64,000 bases of DNA from Caulobacterales bacterium (GCA_016183935.1 JACPDR010000007.1:111494-175493); one strand, 5' to 3'; positions 11,788 to 20,032 are shown, counted from the first letter of the stretch. The notes: generated from the sequence alone by a model not told the origin. Numbers and translations: made by a program.

Positions 11788-11985
11788 ATGGCTGAGAACA
11801 CCAACAACACGGGCGGGAGCGGCAACACCGGCCTCGCCTTCATCGTCGGGGCGATCGTGGTCGTACTGGCCGTGGTGGCCTATTTCGTCTTCGCCCGCGG
11901 CGGCGCGCCCGAGACCAAACAGATCGATGTCAACGTCGACGTGCCCGAGGTCTCGGCTCCGGCGGTTCCCGGCACGGAGGGCTGA
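11788..11985 (+). CDS. Small single-pass membrane protein, first of a related pair
   Basis: 65 residues from ATG 11788, preceded by an AAGGGAAGGG ribosome site. A Gly/Asn-rich start leads into one transmembrane helix (GLAFIVGAIVVVLAVVAYFV), then an exported tail 'ETKQIDVNVDVPEVSAP'. The next gene starts 3 bp after the stop and has the same architecture (helix, 'NVD' strand motif, Pro-rich tail), so the two are likely diverged duplicates. The function is unknown. Confidence 0.72.
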   Translation: MAENTNNTGGSGNTGLAFIVGAIVVVLAVVAYFVFARGGAPETKQIDVNVDVPEVSAPAVPGTEG

Positions 11986-11988
11986 TCG

Positions 11989-12303
11989 ATGACCGATCCC
12001 AACGTCCCCCCGCCCCGCGACGACCGCCCGGACGTCGTGCATCACACCACCATCAACAATCCGTCGTCGGGCGGCGGCGGCGCCGGCTGGATCGGCTTCC
12101 TGGTCGGCGGCCTGCTGGTGGTGCTGATCATCATCGGCATCGTGGTCTATTCGAACGGCAGCCTGAACCGGGCCACCGACACGAATGTCGACCTCGACGT
12201 CGATCTGCCCGCGGCGCCGTCGCTCCCGGCGCCGGACCTGCCGGACCTGCCGCCGGTCGAGCCGCCCAGCGTGCCCGATCCGGAGCCGGCCCCCGCGACC
12301 TGA
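11989..12303 (+). CDS. Small single-pass membrane protein, second of a related pair
   Basis: 104 residues. A Pro-rich cytoplasmic start and 'HHTTINNPSSGGGGAG' precede one transmembrane helix (about residues 36-57, rich in Val/Ile/Leu). Then comes 'TDTNVDLDVDLPAAPSLPAP' and a tail of Pro, Asp and Glu. The 'NVDLDVDLP' element matches 'DVNVDVPEV' of the upstream gene. No catalytic motif is present. A membrane-anchored scaffold or stress protein is possible, but nothing in the context fixes a role. Confidence 0.72.
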   Translation: MTDPNVPPPRDDRPDVVHHTTINNPSSGGGGAGWIGFLVGGLLVVLIIIGIVVYSNGSLNRATDTNVDLDVDLPAAPSLPAPDLPDLPPVEPPSVPDPEPAPAT

Positions 12304-12307
12304 CGGA

Positions 12308-12345
12308 TCGCGACCGTCACCGCAGCGGACAGGTGACGGTCGCGA
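12308..12345. terminator. Perfect 14-bp inverted repeat between convergent genes
   Basis: TCGCGACCGTCACC (12308-12321) pairs perfectly with GGTGACGGTCGCGA (12332-12345) around a 10-nt loop. It lies 5 bp after the stop of the rightward gene and 27 bp from the stop of the leftward RHH gene. It has no T-run, so it is a stable hairpin, possibly a bidirectional transcription end or mRNA 3' stabiliser. Confidence 0.55.
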
Positions 12346-12372
12346 CCCGCACGCGCGTCTCGAGCGAGATCG

Positions 12373-12612
12373 CTATCGATCGGCCGGGGGTTGTTCCGCG
12401 AACGACCGGTCGCCGCCTGCCCAGGCCAGCGCCAGCAGGCGGCAGGCCGACGCCAGCGGCATGCGTCCGCGCCGCTGGTCGATCCGCTTCATCAACCCGG
12501 CCTGGGTCAGCGCCAGCTCGGCCGCCACGGCGTCGAGCACGGCCCAGAACTCGGGTTCCAGCGCCACGGAGGTGGCGTGGCCCGAGAGGGAGACGGAGCG
12601 TTTCCTCAGCAT
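12373..12612 (-). CDS. Ribbon-helix-helix domain protein (RHH_4-like)
   Basis: 79 residues. 'MLRKRSVSLSGHATSVALEPEFW' gives the strand and start of helix A; 'AELALTQAGLMKRIDQRR' gives the turn and helix B. 'MPLASACRLLALAWA' closes the domain, as in the alphaproteobacterial RHH family often found next to DUF4169 genes (one is at 16.2 kb here). It overlaps the end of the ICMT-like gene by 7 bp, so it is the last gene of the polyketide synthase operon. It may bind DNA and regulate that operon; no target is known. Confidence 0.78.
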   Translation of the reverse strand: MLRKRSVSLSGHATSVALEPEFWAVLDAVAAELALTQAGLMKRIDQRRGRMPLASACRLLALAWAGGDRSFAEQPPADR

Positions 12613-13103
12613 TCTCTGCGGTCATCCAGCGCGCGGTTCTCGACCCGGATCCGCCAGCCGACCAGTAGCGCGTTGGCCACGCTCCAGACCAGAGCGATGA
12701 GGACCTGTCCGAAGGCCAGCGGCAGCACCGCGATCTCCAGCGACGCCACGAGATAGTTGGGGTGGCGCACGAACCGGTACGGCCCGCGCCAGACCAGCGG
12801 CGCCCCGGGCAGGGTGATGATGCGCGTGGTCCAGAACCGGCCCAGGGTCGCGATCACCCACAGCCGGCCCAACTGAAGCACGCCATAGCCCGCCAGCAGC
12901 CACGGATTGGGAATCGTCGTCGCCGGCGTCGCCAGGGCGATCGCGGCCAGCCAGCCGGCGTGCAGCAGCACGAACAATGGATAGTGGCCGGCCCCGATCT
13001 CCACCGCCCCCGCGGCCAGCAGGCGCCGCGTGTTGCGATTGGCCAGCCACAGCTCCCCCAGACGTTGGGCGGTCACCGCGGCCAGCACGATCCACAGCCA
13101 CAT
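12606..13103 (-). CDS. ICMT-like membrane methyltransferase, partner of the type III PKS
   Basis: 165 residues with about five hydrophobic helices. The C-terminal signature is 'GPYRFVRHPNYLVASLEI', then 'RIRVENRAL', the isoprenylcysteine carboxyl-methyltransferase (PEMT/ICMT) pattern in which RHPxY and the ExR-type segment bind S-adenosylmethionine. Its ATG shares one base with the type III PKS stop (TGATG). In Bacillus, a BpsB-type ICMT homologue next to a type III PKS methylates alkylpyrones. By analogy this enzyme probably O-methylates the polyketide product in the membrane. Bacteria have no prenyl-cysteine proteins of the eukaryotic kind, which supports that reading. Confidence 0.82.
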   Translation of the reverse strand: MWLWIVLAAVTAQRLGELWLANRNTRRLLAAGAVEIGAGHYPLFVLLHAGWLAAIALATPATTIPNPWLLAGYGVLQLGRLWVIATLGRFWTTRIITLPGAPLVWRGPYRFVRHPNYLVASLEIAVLPLAFGQVLIALVWSVANALLVGWRIRVENRALDDRREC

Positions 13104-14170
13104 CAGGCATGCACCAGCATCAGTCCGGCCGTGAAACCCGGCCCCAGCGTGGTCAGCAGCAGGGGGCCCCTGGCCCCGTCGTCCAGCATGGCCTTCAGCA
13201 CGAACAGCACCGTCGCCGCGCTCATATTGCCATGGTCGCGCAGCACGGCGCGGGTGTGGGTCAGCGAGCCTTCCGACAGTTCGAAACAGCCCTCCAGCGC
13301 CTCGATCACCTTGGCCCCGCCCGGATGGCAGGCGAAGCCGCCGACGTCCGCCGCCGTCAGTCCGTTATCGGCGAGGAATTTCGTCGCCACGGGCCGAAAA
13401 TCCTCCTGCACGAGGGTCGGGATGTCGCGGCTGAACACCACCTTCAGCCCGTCGTCGGCGACATCCCAGCCCATGACGTCGAGGCTGTCGGGCCAGGTGT
13501 GCTCTCGGCTGGCCCCCAGCGCCGGCCCGCGGGCATCCGCCCGGCACGAGATCACCGCCGCCGCCGCCCCGTCGCCGAACAGGGCCGTGGCGACCAGATT
13601 GCTCTTGGACCGGTCCTGGGCCCGGAAGGTCAGGGCGCACAACTCCACCACCAGCAACAGCACCCGCTCGTCCGGATGGGCCCGGGCGATGTCGGCGGCC
13701 CGCGCCAGCCCGACCACGCCGCCGGCGCAGCCCAGGCCGAACAGCGGCGTGCGTCGCACGTCCGGCCGGAACGGCATGACCTGCATCAACCGGGCGTCCA
13801 GCGCCGGGGTGGCGATTCCGGTGGTGCAGACCGCGACGATGGCGTCGATGTCCCCGGCCGCCAGCCCGGCCTGCTCCAGCGCCTTGCCCGCCGCCTCGGC
13901 CAGCAGGGGAACGGCGTTGGCGAGGAACAGGTCGTTGCGTTCGGAAAAGCTGTGCGGTTTCAGGTACCAGTCGATCGGCACGCACGAATGCCGCGTCTCG
14001 ATCAGGGCGTTGCGATAGATCGGCTCCAGCCGTTCGAAGCCGCCGTGGGTGGTGGCGAACATCTCCGCGCCGTTGGCCGCCACATCCTCCTGGCGCAAGA
14101 TGTGCGGCGGCCAGGCCAGGGCGAGCGACTGCAGTCGCGGAACCGGCGCCGGGGAATGAGCGGAGGGCAT
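13103..14170 (-). CDS. Type III polyketide synthase (chalcone/alkylpyrone synthase family)
   Basis: 355 residues from ATG 14170 (a TTG precedes it). It should condense a fatty acyl-CoA or acyl starter with malonyl-CoA and cyclise the chain to an alkylpyrone or alkylresorcinol. The thiolase-fold triad is visible: Cys in 'FGLGCAGGVVGLARA', His in 'GGFACHPGGAKVIEAL', and Asn in 'RDHGNMSAATVLFVL'. 'LFGDGAAAAVIS' and the terminal 'TTLGPGFTAGLML' are also family-typical. It heads a leftward operon with the ICMT-like methyltransferase and the RHH protein. The divergent neighbour is a COQ4-type protein, 107 bp away. The product is probably a membrane phenolic lipid or pyrone, but chain length cannot be read from sequence. 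Confidence 0.9.
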   Translation of the reverse strand: MPSAHSPAPVPRLQSLALAWPPHILRQEDVAANGAEMFATTHGGFERLEPIYRNALIETRHSCVPIDWYLKPHSFSERNDLFLANAVPLLAEAAGKALEQAGLAAGDIDAIVAVCTTGIATPALDARLMQVMPFRPDVRRTPLFGLGCAGGVVGLARAADIARAHPDERVLLLVVELCALTFRAQDRSKSNLVATALFGDGAAAAVISCRADARGPALGASREHTWPDSLDVMGWDVADDGLKVVFSRDIPTLVQEDFRPVATKFLADNGLTAADVGGFACHPGGAKVIEALEGCFELSEGSLTHTRAVLRDHGNMSAATVLFVLKAMLDDGARGPLLLTTLGPGFTAGLMLVHA

Positions 14171-14277
14171 CAAGGCGCGGCTTTCAGGGAATATTACCGC
14201 GGATAACCCAAGCTGCGCCGGGCCGTTCCACCTGGACGTTTCATTCGCTACATTGGGACATCCTTCCGGACGCCGCC

Positions 14278-15036
14278 ATGACCCTGATTTCCGCTGCTGT
14301 CGACGACTTCCGCAAGGTCCGCCCCGAGCGGCTGCGCCCGTTGGCGGCGCTCAAGGCCTTCCGCCGGCTGATCCGCGACAAGGAGGACACCGTCCAGGTG
14401 TTCCGCATCATGCAGGCGCTCAGCGGCCGGTCCATTTCTCGCGGCTATCAGCGGATGCTGTCGACCATGGAGGGCGGCCGTCAGGCTTTCCTGCGCGAGG
14501 AACTGGCCCACAAGCTGGACGACCCGGTCTGGCTGGCCCGGTTCCAGCCGGGGACGGTCGGCGCAACCTACCGCGCCTTCCGCGAGGCGCGCGGCTTCAC
14601 CGCCGACGGCCTGGCCGAGGTCGAGCGCGAGGTCGTGCCCTCCATCGACGCGCCGCACCCCGTGGTCTGGTATTCGCGTCGCCTGCGCGACGTCCACGAC
14701 GTCTGGCACATTCTGACCGGCTACCAGACCGACGCCCTGGGCGAGGCCTGCGTGGTGGCCTTCTCCTATGGCCAGACGCGCAATCTCGGCTTCGCCTTCA
14801 TCGGCTGGGGCGCGGCCCGCGAGATCCAGCGCGAGAACCGTTCGGTCCCGGCCCGACGCGCGGTCCTCCAGGCCTGGCGCCACGGCCGCGCCGCCCGCTG
14901 GTTGCCGGCGCTCGATTACGAAGCCCTGTTCGCCGAGCCGCTGGAGACCGCGCGCGCCCGGTTGAACCTGCGTCCGCCGACCGTTTACGACCGCGTGCCG
15001 GCCGAGGCCCGGGCGGCGCTGAAACTACGCGGCTGA
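14278..15036 (+). CDS. COQ4-type ubiquinone biosynthesis protein
   Basis: 252 residues. The COQ4 metal motif HDxxHx11E is complete: His140, Asp141, His144 and Glu156 in 'DVHDVWHILTG' and 'TDALGE'. Helical segments before it ('VFRIMQALSG', 'ELAHKLDDP') and 'SYGQTRNLGFAFIGWGAARE' after it also match. COQ4 acts in ubiquinone head-group maturation; eukaryotic COQ4 has been linked to oxidative decarboxylation at C1. The bacterial homologue likely acts at the same step or as a lipid-binding scaffold. It is transcribed away from the type III polyketide synthase, which also makes a lipid-linked aromatic, but shared function is only a guess. Confidence 0.85.
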   Translation: MTLISAAVDDFRKVRPERLRPLAALKAFRRLIRDKEDTVQVFRIMQALSGRSISRGYQRMLSTMEGGRQAFLREELAHKLDDPVWLARFQPGTVGATYRAFREARGFTADGLAEVEREVVPSIDAPHPVVWYSRRLRDVHDVWHILTGYQTDALGEACVVAFSYGQTRNLGFAFIGWGAAREIQRENRSVPARRAVLQAWRHGRAARWLPALDYEALFAEPLETARARLNLRPPTVYDRVPAEARAALKLRG

Positions 15037-15127
15037 CGGCGATTTCCGGACGTCATAAGCCTGCCTTGTCCCTGGCGTTCGATAACTCGGCTTGCCCCGA
15101 ACCGGCCCAGGCCTCACCTCCAGCGAC

Positions 15128-16072
15128 ATGACCGCCCCATCCGAATCCCTCGTCCCGCCCGAGTCGACGGGCCTGTCGCGCGCGACGCTGCTGGCGATCG
15201 GCGGCGTAGGGCTGTGCGCCGCCATCTGGGGCACGACCTGGTATGCGATCACCCTGCAGCTCGGCCAGGTCGCGCCGCTGGCCTCGATCGTCTGGCGCTT
15301 CGGCCTCGCGGCGATCCTGCTGTTCGCTGGCTGCCTTGTAACGCGCCGCTCGCTGAAGCTGACCCTCAACCAGCACCTCGCCGCAGCGGGGCAGGGGGTG
15401 TTCGCCTTCTCCCTGAGCTACAGCTTCACCTACGCCGCCGAGGGCCGCATCGCTTCGGCCATCGTGGCGGTGATCTTCGCCTCGCTCGCCCTGCTCAACC
15501 TGATCCTGTTCCGCATCGCCGCCCGTCAGCGGGCCGCCGCCCTGTCCTGGGGCGGCGCGGCGCTCGGGGTCGTCGGCGTGGCGGTGCTGTCGGGCTCCGA
15601 GATTCTCGGGGCGGGCCTGGACGAGGCCAGCGCCACCGGCGTCGGCTTCGCCTTCGTCGCCGTCGTCGCCTCGGCCTTCGGCAACTATTTCGCCTGGCGC
15701 GGCCAGAACGCGGGCTCGGCGGTGATCCCGTCGACCGCCTGGGCGATGGCCTATGGCTCGGGCCTGCTGGCGCTCTACGGCCTGGCCACCGGTGTAGAAT
15801 GGTCGATCGAGCCGACGTTCAGCTACGTCGCGTCGCTGCTCTACCTGTCGGTGTTCGGCTCGGTGATCGCCTTCGTGGTCTACTTCAGCGTCGCCCGGGC
15901 CCGGGGCTACGCCCTGGCCAGCTATATCTCGGCCCTGACCCCGCCGATCGCCATGCTGGTGTCGGTGCTGTTCGAGAACGCGCGCTTCGGCTGGGTGGCG
16001 CTGGCCGGTCTGGCGCTGGTGCTGGCGGGACAGGTCCTGCTGATCCGCGCGCCCAAGGTCTCGGCGGCCTAG
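15128..16072 (+). CDS. EamA/DMT-superfamily transporter
   Basis: 314 residues from ATG 15128, chosen over an upstream in-frame ATG because it has the normal short cytoplasmic start. There are ten hydrophobic helices in two EamA repeats. The first opens with 'GLCAAIWGTTWYAITLQLG' and ends near 'YTFTYAAEGRIAS'-like text; the second includes 'AFGNYFAWRGQNAGSAVIP' and ends 'LVLAGQVLLI'. The family exports amino acids and other metabolites in exchange for protons. The substrate is unknown. The stop codon overlaps the stop of the small leftward gene that follows. Confidence 0.88.
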   Translation: MTAPSESLVPPESTGLSRATLLAIGGVGLCAAIWGTTWYAITLQLGQVAPLASIVWRFGLAAILLFAGCLVTRRSLKLTLNQHLAAAGQGVFAFSLSYSFTYAAEGRIASAIVAVIFASLALLNLILFRIAARQRAAALSWGGAALGVVGVAVLSGSEILGAGLDEASATGVGFAFVAVVASAFGNYFAWRGQNAGSAVIPSTAWAMAYGSGLLALYGLATGVEWSIEPTFSYVASLLYLSVFGSVIAFVVYFSVARARGYALASYISALTPPIAMLVSVLFENARFGWVALAGLALVLAGQVLLIRAPKVSAA

Positions 16073-16221
16073 CCGAACCAGCCGCGCTTCTTCTTCGGCG
16101 TCTCCGGCGCCTCTCCCTTCGTCACGGCCGCCTCGGCGGCGCGCCGCTTGCGTTCGCCGGCGACGCGGATCGCGACCAGCATCGGGATCAGGCCGTGACG
16201 GGTTCTCGGCGCCTCGCCCAT
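16069..16221 (-). CDS. 50-residue basic hypothetical protein downstream of DUF4169
   Basis: An open frame from ATG 16221 to TAG 16069. The product begins MGEAPRTRHGLIPMLVAIRV and ends in 'TPKKKRGWFG'. It is rich in Lys/Arg/Ala with no signal peptide. The ATG follows the DUF4169 stop after one base, which supports real co-translation. The stop overlaps the convergent EamA stop. The function is unknown. Confidence 0.55.
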   Translation of the reverse strand: MGEAPRTRHGLIPMLVAIRVAGERKRRAAEAAVTKGEAPETPKKKRGWFG

Positions 16222-16222
16222 C

Positions 16223-16399
16223 TCAGTCCTCCAGCTTCGAGCCGTCCAGCAGCCGGTCGGCGCGGGACTGCTCCTTCTCGGCCCTGGTCCGCTCCGCCTT
16301 CGAACGCCCGTGCGTGGCGCGATTGGCGGCGGAGGCGGCCTTCCTTTCGGCCCTGGCCCTGTCCTTGCGGACCCGATTCAGGTTCACGACCTCGCCCAT
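16223..16399 (-). CDS. DUF4169 family protein
   Basis: 58 residues from ATG 16399: 'MGEVVNLNRVRKDRARAERK', then 'NRATHGRSKAERTRAEKEQ' and 'RLLDGSKLED'. This is the DUF4169 pattern: NLN-RxRK start, an Ala/Arg/Lys helix, 'GRTK/SKAER', and an 'LDGxxL-D/E-D' end. The family is small, highly charged, cytoplasmic and mostly alphaproteobacterial; its function is unknown. It often lies beside an RHH protein and fumC; here the RHH protein is 4 kb away and fumC 1.5 kb away. Confidence 0.85.
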   Translation of the reverse strand: MGEVVNLNRVRKDRARAERKAASAANRATHGRSKAERTRAEKEQSRADRLLDGSKLED

Positions 16400-16470
16400 G
16401 ACGCCTCCGCTATGCAACCCGACCCGCGGCCGGGCGGTTTTCCCGACATCCCCATCGTCAGGAGCGCCCC

Positions 16471-16707
16471 ATGGTAGACCTCTCACTCCTCCGCGAAAGC
16501 CTTGAAGTCGTCGGCTCGGACGGCGGCCATGTCGGCCGCGTCGATCACGTCCAGGGCGACCAGATCGAACTGGCCAAGCTCGATCTCGGCTCGGGCTTCA
16601 AACACCACATGATCCCGGTCAGCTGGGTCGACCACGTCGACGCCCACGTCCACCTCAACCTCACGAAGGACGAGGCCAAGGCGCGCTGGACGGAGAAGCC
16701 GCACTAG
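16471..16707 (+). CDS. DUF2171 domain protein
   Basis: 78 residues. 'VVGSDGGHVGRVDHVQGDQIEL' followed by 'GFKHHMIPVSWVDHVDAHVHL' is the DUF2171/PRC-barrel-like pattern: a beta strand with a VGxVD turn, then 'IPxxWVxxVDxxVHL'. It is a small cytoplasmic protein with no catalytic residues. Homologues are often linked with general stress response in alphaproteobacteria, but no stress promoter could be identified here. Confidence 0.85.
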   Translation: MVDLSLLRESLEVVGSDGGHVGRVDHVQGDQIELAKLDLGSGFKHHMIPVSWVDHVDAHVHLNLTKDEAKARWTEKPH

Positions 16708-16799
16708 CGTCGTCGATCAGCGGCGACGTTAACCTCGACGGGCCGGACGGCGGCGTCTATGGCTGAATCCGCAGCAGCTTTGCTGTGGGGGAATAAACC

Positions 16800-17207
16800 A
16801 TGATCAAACACCTGCTTCTGGCCGCCGCCGCGGCCACGTTGCTGGCCGCTTGCGGCTCTGGCGACGACGCCGCCGCGCCGGCTGCGGCCGCCGCCACGGC
16901 TGCCGATGCGCCCGCCGCCGCCGAACCCGCCGCCGAGGTCGCCGAGGTCAAGTTCGATCTCAAGAACGCCACCAGCTTCACGCTGACCCACCTCTATATG
17001 TCGCCGGCCGCCAGCGACGACTGGGATACCGACATCCTCGGCGAGCAGGTTGTGGCCGCCGGCGAGACCGCCGAGGTCTCGATCGACGACGGGGTCGAAA
17101 GCTGCATGTACGACCTCCGCGCCGACTTCGACGACGGCGACTCCATCGACGTCCGCGGCGTCGACGTCTGCAAGATCGAGGGCACCACGGTTACGATCTC
17201 GGAATAA
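16800..17207 (+). CDS. Lipoprotein with a conserved two-Cys domain (paralogue at 60.5 kb)
   Basis: 135 residues with a lipoprotein signal (lipobox LAAC) and an Ala/Pro-rich linker of about 35 residues. A compact domain follows from 'FDLKNATSFTLTHLYMSPA' through 'WDTDILGEQVVAAGE' and 'SIDDGVESCMYDLRADFDDG' to 'DVCKIEGTTVTISE'. The two Cys (SCMYDL and DVCKI) probably form a disulfide. The gene at 60542-60880 encodes the same domain with identical RADFDDG and SIDDG motifs but an ordinary signal peptide. The function is unknown; a periplasmic beta-sandwich is a structural guess. Confidence 0.8.
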   Translation: MIKHLLLAAAAATLLAACGSGDDAAAPAAAAATAADAPAAAEPAAEVAEVKFDLKNATSFTLTHLYMSPAASDDWDTDILGEQVVAAGETAEVSIDDGVESCMYDLRADFDDGDSIDVRGVDVCKIEGTTVTISE

Positions 17208-17226
17208 TCTCCGGCCGAATGAAGGA

Positions 17227-17255
17227 GGGCCGCGCCGGACATCCCGGCGCGGCCC
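17227..17255. terminator. 12-bp hairpin between convergent genes
   Basis: GGGCCGCGCCGG (17227-17238) pairs perfectly with CCGGCGCGGCCC (17244-17255) across a 5-nt loop. It lies between the stops of the rightward lipoprotein and the leftward dioxygenase. The leftward side is followed by TCCTTCATT, so a weak bidirectional terminator is likely. Confidence 0.6.
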
Positions 17256-17267
17256 GGGTGAGGGCGG

Positions 17268-17984
17268 TCATGTCGCTTCCATTCCTCGCCATTTGAGTCC
17301 CTCGGGTAGGTTGAAGTCGGCGTAGTCGACCTGAAGCACCCGTCGCCGTCCTGTCGTCACCGCCCTGTCCGAGGCGTGCAGGATCGGCGTGCGATAGGCC
17401 CAGATGTCGCCGGCCTCGGCGAGACAGACCTGTTGGGGCGCCCCGGCGGCTCTCGTGCCGGCGTCCCCGGCGGCCACCCGTCCCAGTCGATGAGAGCCGA
17501 CGGCGATCCGCAGTGGCGCGTTGTCGCTTTCCACGGCATCCAGATGAACCCTGAGCGTCGCCATTCGCGCCAGCACCTCGAACGGCGGGGCGACGTGGAG
17601 GAGGCCGTCCTTGATCGACCACGGACCGAAGCCTTCGACATCGAGGCGTTCCTTCACCGGGATCGTCCGATCCTGATGCCAGGCGACGCTCCAATTCGCA
17701 TTCGCGGTCTTGTCGAAGATGATCGCCCGGACCGGGCGCGCCCGATACGATGTCAGACCCGCCGCGATCCGCCCCACGCGACCCGAAGGGGACAACAACT
17801 CGGTCAGGCGCGGATCGCCCGCGATGCGCCTTCCCGGCCGTTCGGCGGCGCGCTCGTCGGCGAGACTCTTCAAGGTCTCGAGATCGGCCGCCGTCAGTTG
17901 CCGCTCGAAGCGCAGCGCGCCGTCCCGCTCGAAGGCGGCGCTGTCGATCACCCCGGCGAGATCATCTTCTCGGGCCGCACCCAT
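17268..17984 (-). CDS. Phytanoyl-CoA dioxygenase (PhyH)-like Fe(II)/2-oxoglutarate oxygenase
   Basis: 238 residues. The facial-triad residues are visible as the HxD in '[14 protein letters not shown]' and the distal His in '[12 protein letters not shown]'; the Arg after '[13 protein letters not shown]' would bind 2-oxoglutarate. Family members hydroxylate small molecules using O2 and 2-oxoglutarate. The substrate is unknown. The ATG at 17984 has AGGAG eight bases upstream but lies 37 bp inside fumC. An alternative GTG at 17951 overlaps the fumC stop as GTGA. Either way it is coupled to fumC, and 2-oxoglutarate chemistry yields succinate, which feeds fumarate. Confidence 0.82.
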   Translation of the reverse strand: MGAAREDDLAGVIDSAAFERDGALRFERQLTAADLETLKSLADERAAERPGRRIAGDPRLTELLSPSGRVGRIAAGLTSYRARPVRAIIFDKTANANWSVAWHQDRTIPVKERLDVEGFGPWSIKDGLLHVAPPFEVLARMATLRVHLDAVESDNAPLRIAVGSHRLGRVAAGDAGTRAAGAPQQVCLAEAGDIWAYRTPILHASDRAVTTGRRRVLQVDYADFNLPEGLKWRGMEAT

Positions 17985-19339
17985 TCGTCGAACTCCTCGT
18001 TCGTCAGATAGCCGCCGCCGACGGTTTCCTCGCGCAGCGTGGTGCCGTTCCTGTGGGCCGTCTTGGCGATCTTGGCGCAGGTGTCATAGCCCAGCCTGCC
18101 GTTCAGCGCCGTCACCAGCATCAGCGAGTTCTCCAGCCCGCGGCGGATGTTATCCTCGCGCGGCTCGATCCCGACCACGCAGTTGTCGGTGAAGCTGACC
18201 GCCGCATCGGCCATCAGCCGCACCGACTGCAGGAAGTTGTAGGCCATCACCGGGTTGAACACGTTCAGCTCGAAATGCCCCTGCGAGCCGGCGAAGGTCA
18301 CCGCGGCGTGGTTGCCGAACACCTGCACGCAGACCTGCGTCAGCGCCTCGCACTGGGTCGGGTTGACCTTGCCCGGCATGATCGACGAGCCCGGCTCGTT
18401 CTCCGGCAGGGCCAGGTCGCCCAGCCCCGAGCGCGGGCCCGAGCCGAGGAAGCGGATGTCGTTGGCGATCTTGAACAGGCTCGCCGCCACCGTGTTGATG
18501 GCCCCGTGGCTGAACACCATGGCGTCATGCGCGGCCAGCGCCTCGAACTTGTTCGGCGCCGTCGTGAAGGGCAGGCCGGTGATGCCGGCGATCTGCTCCG
18601 CCACCTTTTCCGCGAACCCGACCGGCGCGTTCAGCCCGGTGCCCACGGCCGTGCCGCCCTGGGCCAGCTCCATCAGCTTGGGCAGGGTCTGTTCGATCCG
18701 CTCGATGCCGTTGGCGACCTGCTGGGCATAGCCGCCGAACTCCTGGCCCAGCGTCAGCGGCGTCGCGTCCTGGGTATGCGTCCGGCCGATCTTGATGATG
18801 CCCTGCCAGGCGTCGGCCTTGGCCTTCAGCGCCGCGTGCAGGTGCTTCAGGGCCGGGATCAGCGTCTTCACCACCTGCTCGGCGCACGCCACGTGCATGG
18901 CGGTCGGATAGGTGTCGTTCGACGACTGGCTCATGTTGACGTGGTCGTTGGGATGGACCGGCTTCTTCGAGCCCATGTCCCCGCCCAGCATCTCGATGGC
19001 GCGGTTCGAGATCACCTCGTTGGCGTTCATGTTCGACTGGGTGCCCGACCCCGTCTGCCAGACCACCAGCGGGAAGTGGTCGTTCAGCTTGCCCTCGATG
19101 ACCTCGTTGGCCGCCTTGACGATGGTCTCGCCCAGCTTCGGGTCCAGCTTGCCCAGCGCCATGTTGGTCTCGGCCGCGGCGCGCTTGACGATACCCAGCG
19201 CGCGCACGATCGGCAGCGGCTGCGTCTCCTCGCCGATCCTGAAATTGCCCAGCGACCGCTGCGCCTGCGCGCCCCAGTAGCGGTCGGCCGCGACCTCGAT
19301 CGGGCCGAAGGTATCGGTTTCGGTGCGGGACTGGCTCAT
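17948..19339 (-). CDS. fumC: Class II fumarate hydratase
   Basis: 463 residues, normal FumC length. It interconverts fumarate and L-malate in the TCA cycle as a homotetramer in the cytosol. The N-terminus '[23 protein letters not shown]', the substrate loop '[17 protein letters not shown]', '[21 protein letters not shown]' (split motifs with catalytic His), and the SS loop '[15 protein letters not shown]' are all present. ATG 19339 is the only sensible start, giving MSQSRTETD. The downstream dioxygenase start overlaps its 3' end. It is class II, so it has no iron-sulfur cluster. Confidence 0.95.
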   Translation of the reverse strand: MSQSRTETDTFGPIEVAADRYWGAQAQRSLGNFRIGEETQPLPIVRALGIVKRAAAETNMALGKLDPKLGETIVKAANEVIEGKLNDHFPLVVWQTGSGTQSNMNANEVISNRAIEMLGGDMGSKKPVHPNDHVNMSQSSNDTYPTAMHVACAEQVVKTLIPALKHLHAALKAKADAWQGIIKIGRTHTQDATPLTLGQEFGGYAQQVANGIERIEQTLPKLMELAQGGTAVGTGLNAPVGFAEKVAEQIAGITGLPFTTAPNKFEALAAHDAMVFSHGAINTVAASLFKIANDIRFLGSGPRSGLGDLALPENEPGSSIMPGKVNPTQCEALTQVCVQVFGNHAAVTFAGSQGHFELNVFNPVMAYNFLQSVRLMADAAVSFTDNCVVGIEPREDNIRRGLENSLMLVTALNGRLGYDTCAKIAKTAHRNGTTLREETVGGGYLTNEEFDEWVRPEKMISPG

Positions 19340-19423
19340 GTCGGCGAGGCTCTTCAGGCGTGACGGGAGGATGCGCGGCGGTGTAGCACGGGGAGGCGAG
19401 GGAACAAGGCGAGGGAGCCGACG

Positions 19424-20032
19424 ATGCGGACGATGATGATGGCGGCGGCGCTTGTGCTCTCCGCCTGCGCGACCACGGCGAACGGCGCCGACAAGCCGCG
19501 CGTGGTGCTGGAAACCGACGCCGGCCGCATGGTCGTCGAACTGGAGCTCGAGCGCGCGCCCCTGACGGTCTGCAACTTCCTCAGCTACGTCACCGACGGC
19601 GATTACGAGGCCGGGTCCTTCTTCCGCACGGTGGTCAGCGCGACCAACGACAATCCCAATCCCATCGACGTCATCCAGGCCGCCACCCCGCGCGGCTCCG
19701 ACGACGACCTGCGCCCGCCGATCCCGCTCGAGCGCACCCGCGACACCGGCCTCAGCCACACCGCCGGGACCATCTCCATGGCTCGCGACGGCCCCGACAC
19801 CGCCACCTCCAGCTTCTTCATCGTGACGCAGGACACGCCCAGCCTCGATTTCGGCGGCGGCCGCAATCCGGACGGACAGGGCTTCGGGGCCTTCGGGCGG
19901 CTGGTCGAAGGGCTCGACGTCGCCCGCCGCATCCAGGCGTCTCCCGCCGACGATCAGGAGCAGCTGACCCCGCCGGTGATGATCCGCACCGCGACCCTGA
20001 TCGGCGAAGTCCCGCCCGAGTGCCGTCCTTGA
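19424..20032 (+). CDS. Cyclophilin-type peptidyl-prolyl isomerase lipoprotein
   Basis: 202 residues with a lipoprotein signal (lipobox [20 protein letters not shown]). The cyclophilin core follows: '[20 protein letters not shown]' (start of the barrel), '[21 protein letters not shown]', '[20 protein letters not shown]' and '[18 protein letters not shown]'. It should catalyse proline isomerisation during periplasmic protein folding. The canonical FHR active-site Arg appears in 'SFFRTV'. The family often has a QGGD motif after this; here it reads 'VIQAATPRG', so activity may be weak. It overlaps the RusA start by 13 bp. Confidence 0.88.
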   Translation: MRTMMMAAALVLSACATTANGADKPRVVLETDAGRMVVELELERAPLTVCNFLSYVTDGDYEAGSFFRTVVSATNDNPNPIDVIQAATPRGSDDDLRPPIPLERTRDTGLSHTAGTISMARDGPDTATSSFFIVTQDTPSLDFGGGRNPDGQGFGAFGRLVEGLDVARRIQASPADDQEQLTPPVMIRTATLIGEVPPECRP

